Below, in pieces: positions 16,151 through 24,192 of a DNA stretch of 40,068 bases. Source of the DNA: Lachnospiraceae bacterium UBA2864 (GTDB taxonomy: Bacteria > Bacillota > Clostridia > Lachnospirales > Lachnospiraceae); contig DEFA01000050.1 in assembly GCA_002350525.1 (NCBI GenBank), positions 84,509 to 124,576 on the forward strand. The letters are read 5' to 3'. Position numbers and translations under genes: made by a program. Within the stretch, counting starts at the first letter, position 1. Each line of letters opens with the position of its first letter. The notes under the pieces are model-generated. The model was not told the DNA's origin. It saw only the letters and a list, made by a program, of their open reading frames with translations, and made no database searches.

Positions 16151-18678
16151 CTTCCTTCCTTGATTCTCCGTATTTCCTTGATGACCAATTTGACATCGAT
16201 CGGTTTTGCAATATGTCCGTTCATACCGGCATTCATACATTCCATAATATTTTCGGAAAATGCATCTGCCGTCATAGCAATAATCGGGATGGATGATGCC
16301 CATTGATTATCGAGTTTACGTATGGCTCTTGTTGCATCGAGGCCGTTCATCTCAGGCATCTGAATATCCATAAAGATAAGCGTATAACTATCCTTTTCAG
16401 CCTTACTTATCATATCAACACATACCCTGCCGTTTTCCGCACGCTCGCATTTTATTCCAAACATAGAAAGCATCGCGGATATGATTTCCCAATTGATATC
16501 GTTATCTTCGGCCACAAGAATGCTAAGTCCGTTTAAATCCGAATAATCATCCTCCGGTTCTATGGATCCCGACTCTTTTCCGATAAGACTGTTTATCTTA
16601 TCATAAAGTGTCGATCTGAAAAGCGGTTTAGTGACAAAACCATTTGCTCCGGCAGCCTTAGCCTTATCCTCAATATCCGACCAGTCATATGCGGAGATCA
16701 GCAAGATAGGAACATCGGTTTTAATCTCCGACCGGATACGCCTGATTGTTTCGATTCCATCAATTTCCGGCATTTTCCAATCCACTATGATCACGTTGTA
16801 ATCCTTTCCGGATAGATGCCTATGCTCGATCATACCCAGTGCTTCCAAACCGTTTCCTGCCTGTTCAACCGATGCTCCGAGAGACTCTAAGGTATCGGTG
16901 GCTGTCCTGAGCATGATTGCATCATCATCTACGATCAGGATATCCATCGGCTCAAGCTGCATATCCTCCCTCTGCCTGTCCGCTGTGGGGATATCCAGTA
17001 CAACCGTGAATGTTGTTCCCTTGCCCTGTTCGCTCTCACATTCAATAGTTCCGCCGATCAGCTCAACCATCTGCTTTGTTATAGCCAGACCAAGTCCTGT
17101 TCCCTGAATGCTGTTAACGCGGCTGTCTACCTGTCTGGAGAAAGGAGCATACATGCTCTCCATGAATTCGGGGCTCATACCGATACCCGTATCCGCTACA
17201 ACATAGGTAAGTCGTACACTGCCCGGATCAGTACTCTGTTCTTCGCGCAGATCCACACTGACCCGCCCGCCGGGTTCCGTATATTTGATAGCGTTAGAGA
17301 GAATATTTATATAAATCTGATTCAGACGGAGCTGATCTATATATAAATATTCCTTTTCCATATGGTTAATGTGGAAGCTGAATTCAATATTCTTTTCTTT
17401 GATCATAGGTTGGGAAATGTTTACAAGATTTTCTACTGTTTCCACAATTGAAAAGGTAAGCGGATTCAGTTTAAGATTTCCGCTTTCCACCTTGGATATG
17501 TCAAGTATATCGTTGATAAGTGTCAACAGATGATTGCTTGCAAGACTGATCTTCCTCAGGCTTTCCTTCGTTGAATCCTCATCCCCGGTATTTTTCTCTG
17601 CTATGGCCGTAAGACCGATAATGGCATTCATCGGGGTACGGATATCATGGGACATAGTAGAGAGGAAATCAGTTTTGGCTTTATTTGCAGACTCGGCCTT
17701 GCTTGCCGTAATCTGAAGATGTTTGTTCAGGTAAAGCATATAGAAAAGGTCACTGAGAAACAGGATCAGAAGTCCCACAGACACAACTCCGAACAATACC
17801 CGGTTTCTGTTTTTTACATTGAGATTCTCGGCCGGCACGAGACTGAGCATAGTCCATCCGGATGTAGCAGTTATAGGAGTATAAGCAAGCACACACTCCT
17901 CTCCGTGTGAATTGACCATTGAAACAGAACCTGTCGAAGAAGTAATCCTGTCAAACAGCACCTTCGAAGATTCAGGATCTGTCGGATTATATGAATTATA
18001 GAATTCGAAAAAGCTTGAATTTTTGAAGCTGGAGCCCTTGATAATGTAATCGCCTTTTACATCAATCATAGAGAGTTCAGCATTAACAGGCTCACTCTGC
18101 GGAAATATCCATTTCTGTTCAAGTTCCGAAATCGGTATCACTCGAAGCAGGACAGCATCCCCGGCAGTACCGTTATCAGAATCCGAGACAGAAATAATAT
18201 TACAGAAAGCAATTGACTGCTCACCATTCATCGGATTAGTATAAGCGCGTGTTATATTGATTGATTTTCCTATTTCATCGATCCAGTCTACATTTTTAAG
18301 TATATCCAGTCTCTGATAGGAAACATCATAGTCATCTTCCGTACCGAGTTTTGGTCGGGTTGAGATACCTGTAAGTGTATCGAGTGAGATCAAATGCGCG
18401 GACGTATCCCGGAGAACATGCGAATTACGGATATAATCAGCAGCCTCTTCCAAAGTCATGGACTTTTTGTTGATATATTGAGCCCATACATCGCATATTC
18501 CCTGTTCGCCCTCCAGATAGTTCTCCGTTACCTGTTCCATAGCAACCGTAGTATTTTCAAAATGCTCTATCTGCCTACGGTAAGAATCCCGGTTTTCATA
18601 TCCTGAGTACAGAACTACGAAGATCAATATGGCAGCCATAATGATAACGTTAACAAATATAATAAAGGATTTTTTCAT
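16147..18678 (-). CDS. Hybrid sensor histidine kinase with two receiver domains
   Basis: An 843-residue membrane sensor. TM1 is at about residues 6-25, an extracellular sensor domain (Cache-like) at 26-290, TM2 at about 294-316, the dimerisation domain with phospho-accepting His344 (STMSHDIRTPM), and the ATPase with DTGIGM and GTGLGLAI. Receiver 1 has Asp633 (VDWKMPEIDG) and receiver 2 has Asp771 (MDIQMPEMNG), each with its acidic pair and conserved Lys. There is no DNA-binding or Hpt domain, so output must pass to another protein. Its stop overlaps the start of a solute-binding lipoprotein that may present the ligand. A promoter is visible at 18765-18792. Confidence 0.93.
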   Translation of the reverse strand: MKKSFIIFVNVIIMAAILIFVVLYSGYENRDSYRRQIEHFENTTVAMEQVTENYLEGEQGICDVWAQYINKKSMTLEEAADYIRNSHVLRDTSAHLISLDTLTGISTRPKLGTEDDYDVSYQRLDILKNVDWIDEIGKSINITRAYTNPMNGEQSIAFCNIISVSDSDNGTAGDAVLLRVIPISELEQKWIFPQSEPVNAELSMIDVKGDYIIKGSSFKNSSFFEFYNSYNPTDPESSKVLFDRITSSTGSVSMVNSHGEECVLAYTPITATSGWTMLSLVPAENLNVKNRNRVLFGVVSVGLLILFLSDLFYMLYLNKHLQITASKAESANKAKTDFLSTMSHDIRTPMNAIIGLTAIAEKNTGDEDSTKESLRKISLASNHLLTLINDILDISKVESGNLKLNPLTFSIVETVENLVNISQPMIKEKNIEFSFHINHMEKEYLYIDQLRLNQIYINILSNAIKYTEPGGRVSVDLREEQSTDPGSVRLTYVVADTGIGMSPEFMESMYAPFSRQVDSRVNSIQGTGLGLAITKQMVELIGGTIECESEQGKGTTFTVVLDIPTADRQREDMQLEPMDILIVDDDAIMLRTATDTLESLGASVEQAGNGLEALGMIEHRHLSGKDYNVIIVDWKMPEIDGIETIRRIRSEIKTDVPILLISAYDWSDIEDKAKAAGANGFVTKPLFRSTLYDKINSLIGKESGSIEPEDDYSDLNGLSILVAEDNDINWEIISAMLSMFGIKCERAENGRVCVDMISKAEKDSYTLIFMDIQMPEMNGLDATRAIRKLDNQWASSIPIIAMTADAFSENIMECMNAGMNGHIAKPIDVKLVIKEIRRIKEGR

Positions 18679-18764
18679 ATTCTTCCGCTCACCCGCTCAT
18701 ATATTTTCCCGGTAAAACCGAATACGTAATACTTAAGCAGCCGCAATACTAATGTCATAAAAAC

Positions 18765-18792
18765 ATTATAACATAATAGGAAAAACTGTAAA
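18765..18792 (-). promoter_or_regulatory. Promoter of the hybrid kinase operon
   Basis: Minus-strand TTTACA (complement of 18787-18792), 16-base spacer and TATAAT (complement of 18765-18770), 87 bases upstream of the kinase start. Confidence 0.7.
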
Positions 18793-18802
18793 ATTTCCTT
18801 TT

Positions 18803-20707
18803 TTACTCTGTTCTCAGTCTTTCAACAACGCTTCTTCTGCCGAGTCTCCTATAAGTAGATGTCGGAATTATAAGTACGATAATAAATATAACAGGAAGAC
18901 ATATATCAAGAGATGTAAGACTGAATCTCCATGAAAACATAGGAAGATTATTAACGAAAGTCTTCACTGCCGTAACATTTAAAACGCTCGACATAATTAC
19001 CGTAAGTAACGAAGTATATGTAAAATATCTCATGCCTTCTCTGATAAGGCTTCTCTTCTGCTGCTTAACTGTCATTCCAACTGCCTCGAGCATAGCAAGC
19101 TCACGATTTCTGGCGATAATAGAAGCTATCATTGTATTACTGAAGTTCATAACACCGATCATTCCGAGAATTACAGCTACGAATATACCTGCTACTGCAA
19201 ACAATTCTCCAAAAGCCTTATTATCTTCTATCACACTCTGCTTCGATGTATAACTGAGATCAGATTCTGCTGTATAACCTTTTATCCACTCTTCGAAAGC
19301 AGCCTCTTCACTGTCCTTTACATCGATAAGAGTACGCATCGGGTTTACTTCACCGTATATTGACAGATATTCATCTTCAGGAAGAATGAAATTGCATTCA
19401 ATCGGTGCATAAACCGGATATTCGATTATCATAGGTACATCTACCAATGCATAAACTGTGTATTCATTTCCGCCTATTTCAACTACGTCTCCCGGATTTA
19501 CGATGTTAAGGAAACCTTCATTTGAATACTGCCATCTTTCCGCAAGAACGTACTTTCCCGAATTAAACTTTGTCCAATCAACACTTGTAGTACCATCCAT
19601 AGTCTGAACGTCATCCAGCTTCTCAACTGCCAGCTCGCCCATACCGTATGTATTACCCTCCATGGTACGCTTGTTGTGAAGCTCATTAAGATAACTGTTA
19701 ACAGTGTAACCGTCACCTGCATAGAAAGATTCGATCTGCATCTTTACTATTTCATCCGAGAAGAAATGCTTTTCAATCTCACTCCATACTTCCGGAGAAA
19801 ATGTATGGTTTTCATGATTAAGATATAAATTTCCTACACCTTCAACACCCTGCTGCTTACTGAGCTCATCAAAAAACGCGCTGTCCACGGCATTTACATT
19901 CTTATCATTTGCTCCCGCATTATCGAGAAGTCCGTCCTGAACACAGAAGTCACAGGCCGTATATTTCTCAGCATAGGAATCCGTACTAAAGCTGTTCATC
20001 AAAGTAGATGCGCTGTTAAGCATTACCAGAGATAATGTAAGAGATAGAACTACTACAAAAGTTTTCTTCTTTGGTTTTCCGTTCTTCTTAAGATTTCCGG
20101 TAAAACGTGCTGCTTCAACAGGAGATATCTTTGATGCCATTCTGCTTGGCCTTCTGGAACTTATAGCCACTGTAAGATAAGCAAAAGCTGCTGTGAAAAG
20201 GATTATCCATATGTTCATATGAACATGGCCCTTATCGGCACCTACTGTATTGATGAATTTACCGATCATCGGAAGCATCCATCCGCCGATGCCACAGCCG
20301 ATAACAAGACCTATAGGAATAGCTATAAGGCATATACGTCTTGTTCTGTTCTTTACTATGCTTCGTATCTGCTTTCCCGAAGTTCCGATTGTCTTAAGCA
20401 GACCGTACTCCTTCATGTCAGATACTATGTTCAGGTCAAAAATGTTATAGATTATAAGATAACCCGAAAGCATAAATACAACTACAGCAGCCGCACATAC
20501 CAGCATAGCTGCCGGATCCATGTAATTATACTGTCCCATAGATGACTGTCTGAATTCGCTTAACAGACTTCCGACTACAGTAAAGAGAGATGAGAATAAT
20601 ACTGTAGTAAGAATGATTGAAAATGTCATTACCGAATATTTTCCCTTATTCATCCTTATGGAACTTGCGGCTAATCTTTTTAATGTTTTTTTCCTTATTT
20701 TTGACAT
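18803..20707 (-). CDS. FtsX/MacB-type ABC permease lacking the first ectodomain
   Basis: The 634-residue protein has the layout of the bacitracin-type FtsX permeases. TM1 is at about 26-48, then an almost immediate second helix at 64-88 (AAMLVCAAAVVVFMLSGYL), helices near 110-180, a basic loop ending KKNGKPKKK, and a second ectodomain at about 240-520. The final FtsX block begins FGELFAVAGIFVAV and contains ARNRELAMLEAVGMT. Relatives I know carry about 200 residues of ectodomain between TM1 and TM2; here only a short linker (FRQSSMGQYNYMD) remains. No ATPase gene is adjacent. The function is probably export or sensing of a peptide or lipid. A strong hairpin covers its ribosome site. Confidence 0.82.
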   Translation of the reverse strand: MSKIRKKTLKRLAASSIRMNKGKYSVMTFSIILTTVLFSSLFTVVGSLLSEFRQSSMGQYNYMDPAAMLVCAAAVVVFMLSGYLIIYNIFDLNIVSDMKEYGLLKTIGTSGKQIRSIVKNRTRRICLIAIPIGLVIGCGIGGWMLPMIGKFINTVGADKGHVHMNIWIILFTAAFAYLTVAISSRRPSRMASKISPVEAARFTGNLKKNGKPKKKTFVVVLSLTLSLVMLNSASTLMNSFSTDSYAEKYTACDFCVQDGLLDNAGANDKNVNAVDSAFFDELSKQQGVEGVGNLYLNHENHTFSPEVWSEIEKHFFSDEIVKMQIESFYAGDGYTVNSYLNELHNKRTMEGNTYGMGELAVEKLDDVQTMDGTTSVDWTKFNSGKYVLAERWQYSNEGFLNIVNPGDVVEIGGNEYTVYALVDVPMIIEYPVYAPIECNFILPEDEYLSIYGEVNPMRTLIDVKDSEEAAFEEWIKGYTAESDLSYTSKQSVIEDNKAFGELFAVAGIFVAVILGMIGVMNFSNTMIASIIARNRELAMLEAVGMTVKQQKRSLIREGMRYFTYTSLLTVIMSSVLNVTAVKTFVNNLPMFSWRFSLTSLDICLPVIFIIVLIIPTSTYRRLGRRSVVERLRTE

Positions 20708-20712
20708 ATTAA

Positions 20713-20753
20713 ATACCCTACCTTTTGTATTTCATTTTACAAAGATAGGGTAT
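20713..20753 (-). promoter_or_regulatory. Long hairpin enclosing the FtsX-permease ribosome site
   Basis: ATACCCTA-C-CTTTTGTA (20713-20729) pairs with TACAAAGATAGGGTAT (20738-20753): about 16 pairs with one G-U pair, one bulge and an 8-base loop. On the minus-strand RNA the 3' arm contains AAAGGUAGGG, the ribosome site of the ATG at 20707, five bases from the hairpin base. There is no U tract, so it is not a terminator. It may gate translation or serve as a dyad operator. Confidence 0.65.
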
Positions 20754-20811
20754 CATATGATTCTTACCACATTATTTCTGAAATCTTTCATTTCTGAAAT
20801 GATCTCAAATT

Positions 20812-21897
20812 TTATCTTATTGACTGCTCATAGAATTCCAGAAACTCAGCGAACAGCTCTTCATCCAATCTATGACTCCATTTTTCATGATCAAGATTCT
20901 CAGTGATATAGTCAGCCTTATCTTCTGAAAATCGTTCCTTGTTTTCTTCGGCTTTATAATCATAATCAAGTGTTTCAAGCCAGGAATCGAACTTTACGTC
21001 AAAATCATCCTTATAAGTATTGTTCGGATCATTAAATACCTCATTGTGCCCCCTGTCCTCAAACCTTATAAATTTGAAACGGGAATTATCCTTATACTTT
21101 TCATAATACTTGTCTAAACCATACTCGATTCCTATTACATCATCATCGGCACTGTGTACGATCATAATATTTGCATCCGTAGCGTCAAAGCCATCCATCG
21201 CGGTATTCTTTGCGTATTTACCATACTTAAAATATTCATGAATCCTGATAAACGGCGTCATGGTATAAATAACACTTCCCGCCTGTGATTTACCGCCTGA
21301 TTCAAACATATCCGATGAGCAGTTGAAACCCGAACACTCAATAACAGCCTTTACCTCCGGATGATAATTTAGAACCGCACTTACACAGTATCCTCCCCAG
21401 CTATGTCCGAAAAGAACGATCGGAAGATCGGGAATATCACTCTCGGATTCCACAAAAGATATGGCATGATCCAGATCTATCACTCCCTGCGGAACTCCGC
21501 CCAATCCTTCACCTTCACTTTTATCCATGGCAGTAGCATCATAAGCAAAAACGTAGTAACCATTCTTTGCAAAATAATCCGCAACATCCATATAAGAGTT
21601 ATGTCCGCCACCGCCGAATCCATGAGAAATGATCACTATGCCGTGTTGTTCTTCTCCCGAACTGTAGAGATAACCTGCGAGCTTCTGTCCCTTGTCGGAA
21701 GGAAATGAATACTCGGTACACTCCAGTCCTTCGAAGTCCTCAACTCGAAGCATCAGCGGCTCATAGCTTTTCGAGCTTACATCAAAATTTTCGTTATACA
21801 TTTTAACGCAAAAAGCCCACCATCCGGCGATGATCAGGAGGATTACGATAAGCAGCGTCAAAAGAACTATTTTCTTTTTTGATCTTTTCTTTTTCAT
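20812..21897 (-). CDS. Membrane-anchored alpha/beta hydrolase (serine esterase/peptidase-like)
   Basis: The 361-residue protein has a basic start and one membrane anchor (about residues 9-31), then an alpha/beta hydrolase fold with GHSWGG as nucleophile elbow, preceded by the oxyanion segment SHGFGGGGHNS. A probable acid lies in MIVHSADDDVI and the His in FEDRGHNEVF. The active site probably faces outward. ATG 21897 is chosen because it shares its A with the stop of the upstream PadR gene (TAATG) and has GGAGG upstream. The pair is translationally coupled, so this hydrolase is the regulated output of the PadR switch. The substrate is unknown; relatives are often annotated as BAAT- or dienelactone-hydrolase-like. 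Confidence 0.85.
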   Translation of the reverse strand: MKKKRSKKKIVLLTLLIVILLIIAGWWAFCVKMYNENFDVSSKSYEPLMLRVEDFEGLECTEYSFPSDKGQKLAGYLYSSGEEQHGIVIISHGFGGGGHNSYMDVADYFAKNGYYVFAYDATAMDKSEGEGLGGVPQGVIDLDHAISFVESESDIPDLPIVLFGHSWGGYCVSAVLNYHPEVKAVIECSGFNCSSDMFESGGKSQAGSVIYTMTPFIRIHEYFKYGKYAKNTAMDGFDATDANIMIVHSADDDVIGIEYGLDKYYEKYKDNSRFKFIRFEDRGHNEVFNDPNNTYKDDFDVKFDSWLETLDYDYKAEENKERFSEDKADYITENLDHEKWSHRLDEELFAEFLEFYEQSIR

Positions 21898-22442
21898 TAT
21901 CTGCTTCCTCCATTCCTTAATGCAGCTATACATTCATCGCACCATTCCATTATCATCCTGGCTCGCCTTCTTCCATATGAAATAGTAAACCCCCAGAACA
22001 TAGAACGATAACCGTCCTGCAACTCATCCCCGTACTCTTTAGAGCTGGTATCCGCAGCAACGAAACCTTCATATCTCACTTTGTATGATTCTTTAAGTCT
22101 GTTGAAAAATTCTATATTTTCTTCAACTGTTCTCTCCCCAAGAAAAAACGTTTTCATTAGCAGCGGAATTCTGGCTGTTTCCTTTAATTCCTCTGAAAGC
22201 CAGTCAAGCAGTTCCTTCCGCCCATCATCTGTTATTGAATACATTTTCTTGTCGGGTTTTCCTTCCTGCTCTATCCATGTTCCGGTAATATAGCCCGAAT
22301 CTTCAAGTGAGTTCAGTTCCCTATATACCTGACTTTTCTGAGCATTCCAAAAATGATTCAGAGAATGCCTGAATGTTTCAAGTATCTCATAACCATTCAT
22401 ATCAGCATAATTTAACAGTCCGAGAATTCCGTGTTTTAACAT
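21897..22442 (-). CDS. PadR-family transcriptional regulator
   Basis: The 181-residue protein starts MLKHGILGLL, has a winged-helix DNA-binding domain (YADMNGYEILETFR, QVYRELNSLEDSGYI, DDGRKELLDWL) and a C-terminal dimerisation helix bundle, as in the PadR s1-like/Vir subgroup. ATG 22442 has GGAGG six bases upstream. The promoter just before it (TTGACA, 17 bases, TATTAT) is overlapped by a 22-base near-perfect dyad, so autorepression is likely. The coupled downstream gene is a membrane-anchored hydrolase. PadR proteins commonly respond to phenolics, drugs or cell-envelope stress; the effector here is unknown. Confidence 0.9.
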   Translation of the reverse strand: MLKHGILGLLNYADMNGYEILETFRHSLNHFWNAQKSQVYRELNSLEDSGYITGTWIEQEGKPDKKMYSITDDGRKELLDWLSEELKETARIPLLMKTFFLGERTVEENIEFFNRLKESYKVRYEGFVAADTSSKEYGDELQDGYRSMFWGFTISYGRRRARMIMEWCDECIAALRNGGSR

Positions 22443-22456
22443 AAGCACCTCCATAC

Positions 22457-22478
22457 TATAGTCCACTTGTGTACTATA
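22457..22478. promoter_or_regulatory. PadR operator overlapping its own promoter
   Basis: Arms TATAGTCCAC (22457-22466) and GTGTACTATA (22469-22478) are inverted repeats with one mismatch and a two-base centre. The minus-strand -10 TATTAT (22476-22481) overlaps the dyad and the -35 TTGACA lies at 22499-22504, so a bound protein would block RNA polymerase. Confidence 0.75.
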
Positions 22479-22520
22479 ATATATTTACTTTGTCCTTTTG
22501 TCAATATAAAAACACGCAAC

Positions 22521-22546
22521 AAAAAAAGCCACGCTTGTGGCTTTTT
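22521..22546. terminator. Intrinsic terminator after the phosphotransferase gene
   Basis: GCCAC-GCTT-GTGGC with flanking A and T runs gives a 10-base or longer stem with U tracts on both strands. It ends the minus-strand transcript of the phosphotransferase and isolates the padR promoter. Confidence 0.85.
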
Positions 22547-22563
22547 AAAGATTGATCATATTC

Positions 22564-23502
22564 TTAACTCATGACTTTCTCCAGCATCTCTCTCGCCCGG
22601 AAATACTGTCCCTTATCCTCAAATTCTCTGTAAAACACTTCGATCATCATCGTTAAATACAGAATAATATCATACCATCGCAATCTGATAGATTCCTCTT
22701 CCGAGAATGATGTCTGACCAAAGCCTTCCAAAAAATGTTTATCTCTGTTATGCATTCTGAAGCGGTCATCCATATATGGCTCGCCCCATAACGCTCTTTC
22801 CCAATCGATTATCCCGGTAACATGTCCGTCTTTAACAAATACATTTCCTTCCCACATATCCCAGTGAACCAGAGAGGCTTTGCGGACAATGTTAAAAGCA
22901 GACTTATCATTTTCCAGTTTATTCAGATACATCTTCTCATCATATAGAATATCTATATTTTTCTTTTCCGCATCTGATAATAGATTCGTAAGCATATGTT
23001 TTACAAACATATAAAGAGAGTCATATCGCCTATCTTCTCCCAGAAAACCGAATCCTGTATTATGAACCGCAGCCAGTTCCCGGGATATCCCGCCGAGCTC
23101 CGTCTCTATCACAGCAATTTCTTCTTCCGACATACTATCCTTTATCAGAAAGAAATTTTCACCCTCCAGCTTTTCCATGAAGAAGTAATGACCATCACAT
23201 ATAGTGTTGCCGGTATCATAATACTGAACGTCCGCCACCTTAAATGAGCACTTTTCCGCAACCAGCTTCATGGCTCTGATTTCCGCGCCCATTAAATTGA
23301 CTTCATTTGAAGTATTTCCGCTCCTATCCTTTGCTGCAATTTTCAGAATACTTTCACTGCCATCGGTAAAAGCAATCGAATAAGTCACATTGCACATTCC
23401 TTCTGTCAATTCTTTTATATCCGCAATATGCTTATCCGGGAATGCCGCCTCTGCCATGCGGGAAATCGTTTCACGGGATTGTCTGTTTTTTGTAATAGTC
23501 AT
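22564..23502 (-). CDS. Aminoglycoside phosphotransferase-family kinase
   Basis: The 312-residue protein belongs to the APH/choline kinase superfamily. The Brenner-like catalytic motif is HWDMWEGNVFV, followed by the metal-binding IIDWERALWGEP segment. An N-lobe with ILKIAAKDRSGN supplies the ATP-binding lysine. It phosphorylates a small molecule, but the substrate (aminoglycoside, choline, fructosamine or other) cannot be told from sequence; drug resistance should not be assumed. The gene is the last of a short minus-strand run, 18 bases after the preceding small membrane gene, and ends in a strong terminator. The ribosome site is weak (AAGGAAAA far upstream), so coupling is likely. Confidence 0.83.
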   Translation of the reverse strand: MTITKNRQSRETISRMAEAAFPDKHIADIKELTEGMCNVTYSIAFTDGSESILKIAAKDRSGNTSNEVNLMGAEIRAMKLVAEKCSFKVADVQYYDTGNTICDGHYFFMEKLEGENFFLIKDSMSEEEIAVIETELGGISRELAAVHNTGFGFLGEDRRYDSLYMFVKHMLTNLLSDAEKKNIDILYDEKMYLNKLENDKSAFNIVRKASLVHWDMWEGNVFVKDGHVTGIIDWERALWGEPYMDDRFRMHNRDKHFLEGFGQTSFSEEESIRLRWYDIILYLTMMIEVFYREFEDKGQYFRAREMLEKVMS

Positions 23503-23520
23503 TTTATATTCTCATTTTCC

Positions 23521-23883
23521 TTATCGACGTGATAAAAACTGATAACTAATATAGAGCATTGCGCAGAACCACACGATTGTTATAAGTATCGCTCCACCGT
23601 GCAATATCACATATCCTATACCTTTTCTTTTAATACTATAGGGTTCATCTTCATCTATTTCCCTGTAGCAGCCGACAGCCCTAACAAAGCCTATAATTTC
23701 TATGATCAAACACACCACCGGAGAAACCGTAAGAACAATCATAATACCATAAAATGCCGTCATATCATCGGATAGAGATGAATAGTCTCCGTCAAAAATT
23801 TTTAAAATCAGTCCGTTTGATAATAAAATCAACAATGGTATGATCAGAAAAATGTATTTTTTAATAATCTTCTTTATATTCAT
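23521..23883 (-). CDS. Small three-helix membrane protein, unknown
   Basis: I do not recognise this 120-residue protein. It has three hydrophobic segments at about residues 10-28, 44-70 and 92-115, and a short charged loop near residues 75-88 (REIDEDEPYSIKRK). The start ATG lies two bases beyond the stop of a decayed GNAT frame, and the nearest GGAG is 14 bases upstream, so expression may be poor. It sits between that relic and the phosphotransferase gene. Confidence 0.6.
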   Translation of the reverse strand: MNIKKIIKKYIFLIIPLLILLSNGLILKIFDGDYSSLSDDMTAFYGIMIVLTVSPVVCLIIEIIGFVRAVGCYREIDEDEPYSIKRKGIGYVILHGGAILITIVWFCAMLYISYQFLSRR

Positions 23884-23885
23884 AA

Positions 23886-24067
23886 TTAAAAACTATACTC
23901 CATAAAATTTCCGGTATACATGCTGGACAGGATACCAATTCTCCCCGTAGTGCACATGAAGTACGGCGGCTTTCCGCAAAAGACATTCCGCTTGTTCCGA
24001 TAATCTTATCCCCATCAAATGCAAGCCACAAAACATATGTACCGTCAACCGGTCTATTCTCATTTTT
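23886..24067 (-). pseudogene. GNAT acetyltransferase fragment with a frameshift
   Basis: The first frame reads PVDGTYVLWLAFDGDKIIG then TSGMSFAE, the beta-strand core of a GNAT acetyltransferase. After GCGGAAA the sense continues in another frame as KPPYFMCTTGRIGILSSMYT, the expected next GNAT segment, so one A was probably lost near 23977. The frame ends at TAA shortly after MYT, before the acetyl-CoA loop, so the C-terminal half is also deleted. There is no proper start; the longest frame would need a TTG inside the preceding relic. It is a remnant, not a gene. Confidence 0.75.
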
Positions 24068-24190
24068 ATGATGCAAGAAATATTGCCGTTCTCGCCCCTT
24101 CTTCCGGAGTTTGGAAAAACGGTTTCAACAGTCCTGTTATAGTCTTACCAAATCCGGTATCTCTGTCGATTCCGATATTATTAACAACAC
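24066..24190 (-). pseudogene. C-terminal fragment of a short-chain dehydrogenase/reductase
   Basis: Just after the methyltransferase stop, one minus-strand frame reads VVNNIGIDRDTGFGK, then ITGLLKPFFQTPEEGARTA, then IFLAS before TAA. This matches the region after the substrate loop of SDR proteins (PGVV...GF...P.EGA...YLAS). Only about 40 residues remain, with no Rossmann domain and no start. It directly abuts the GNAT relic. Confidence 0.7.
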
Positions 24191-24192
24191 GC

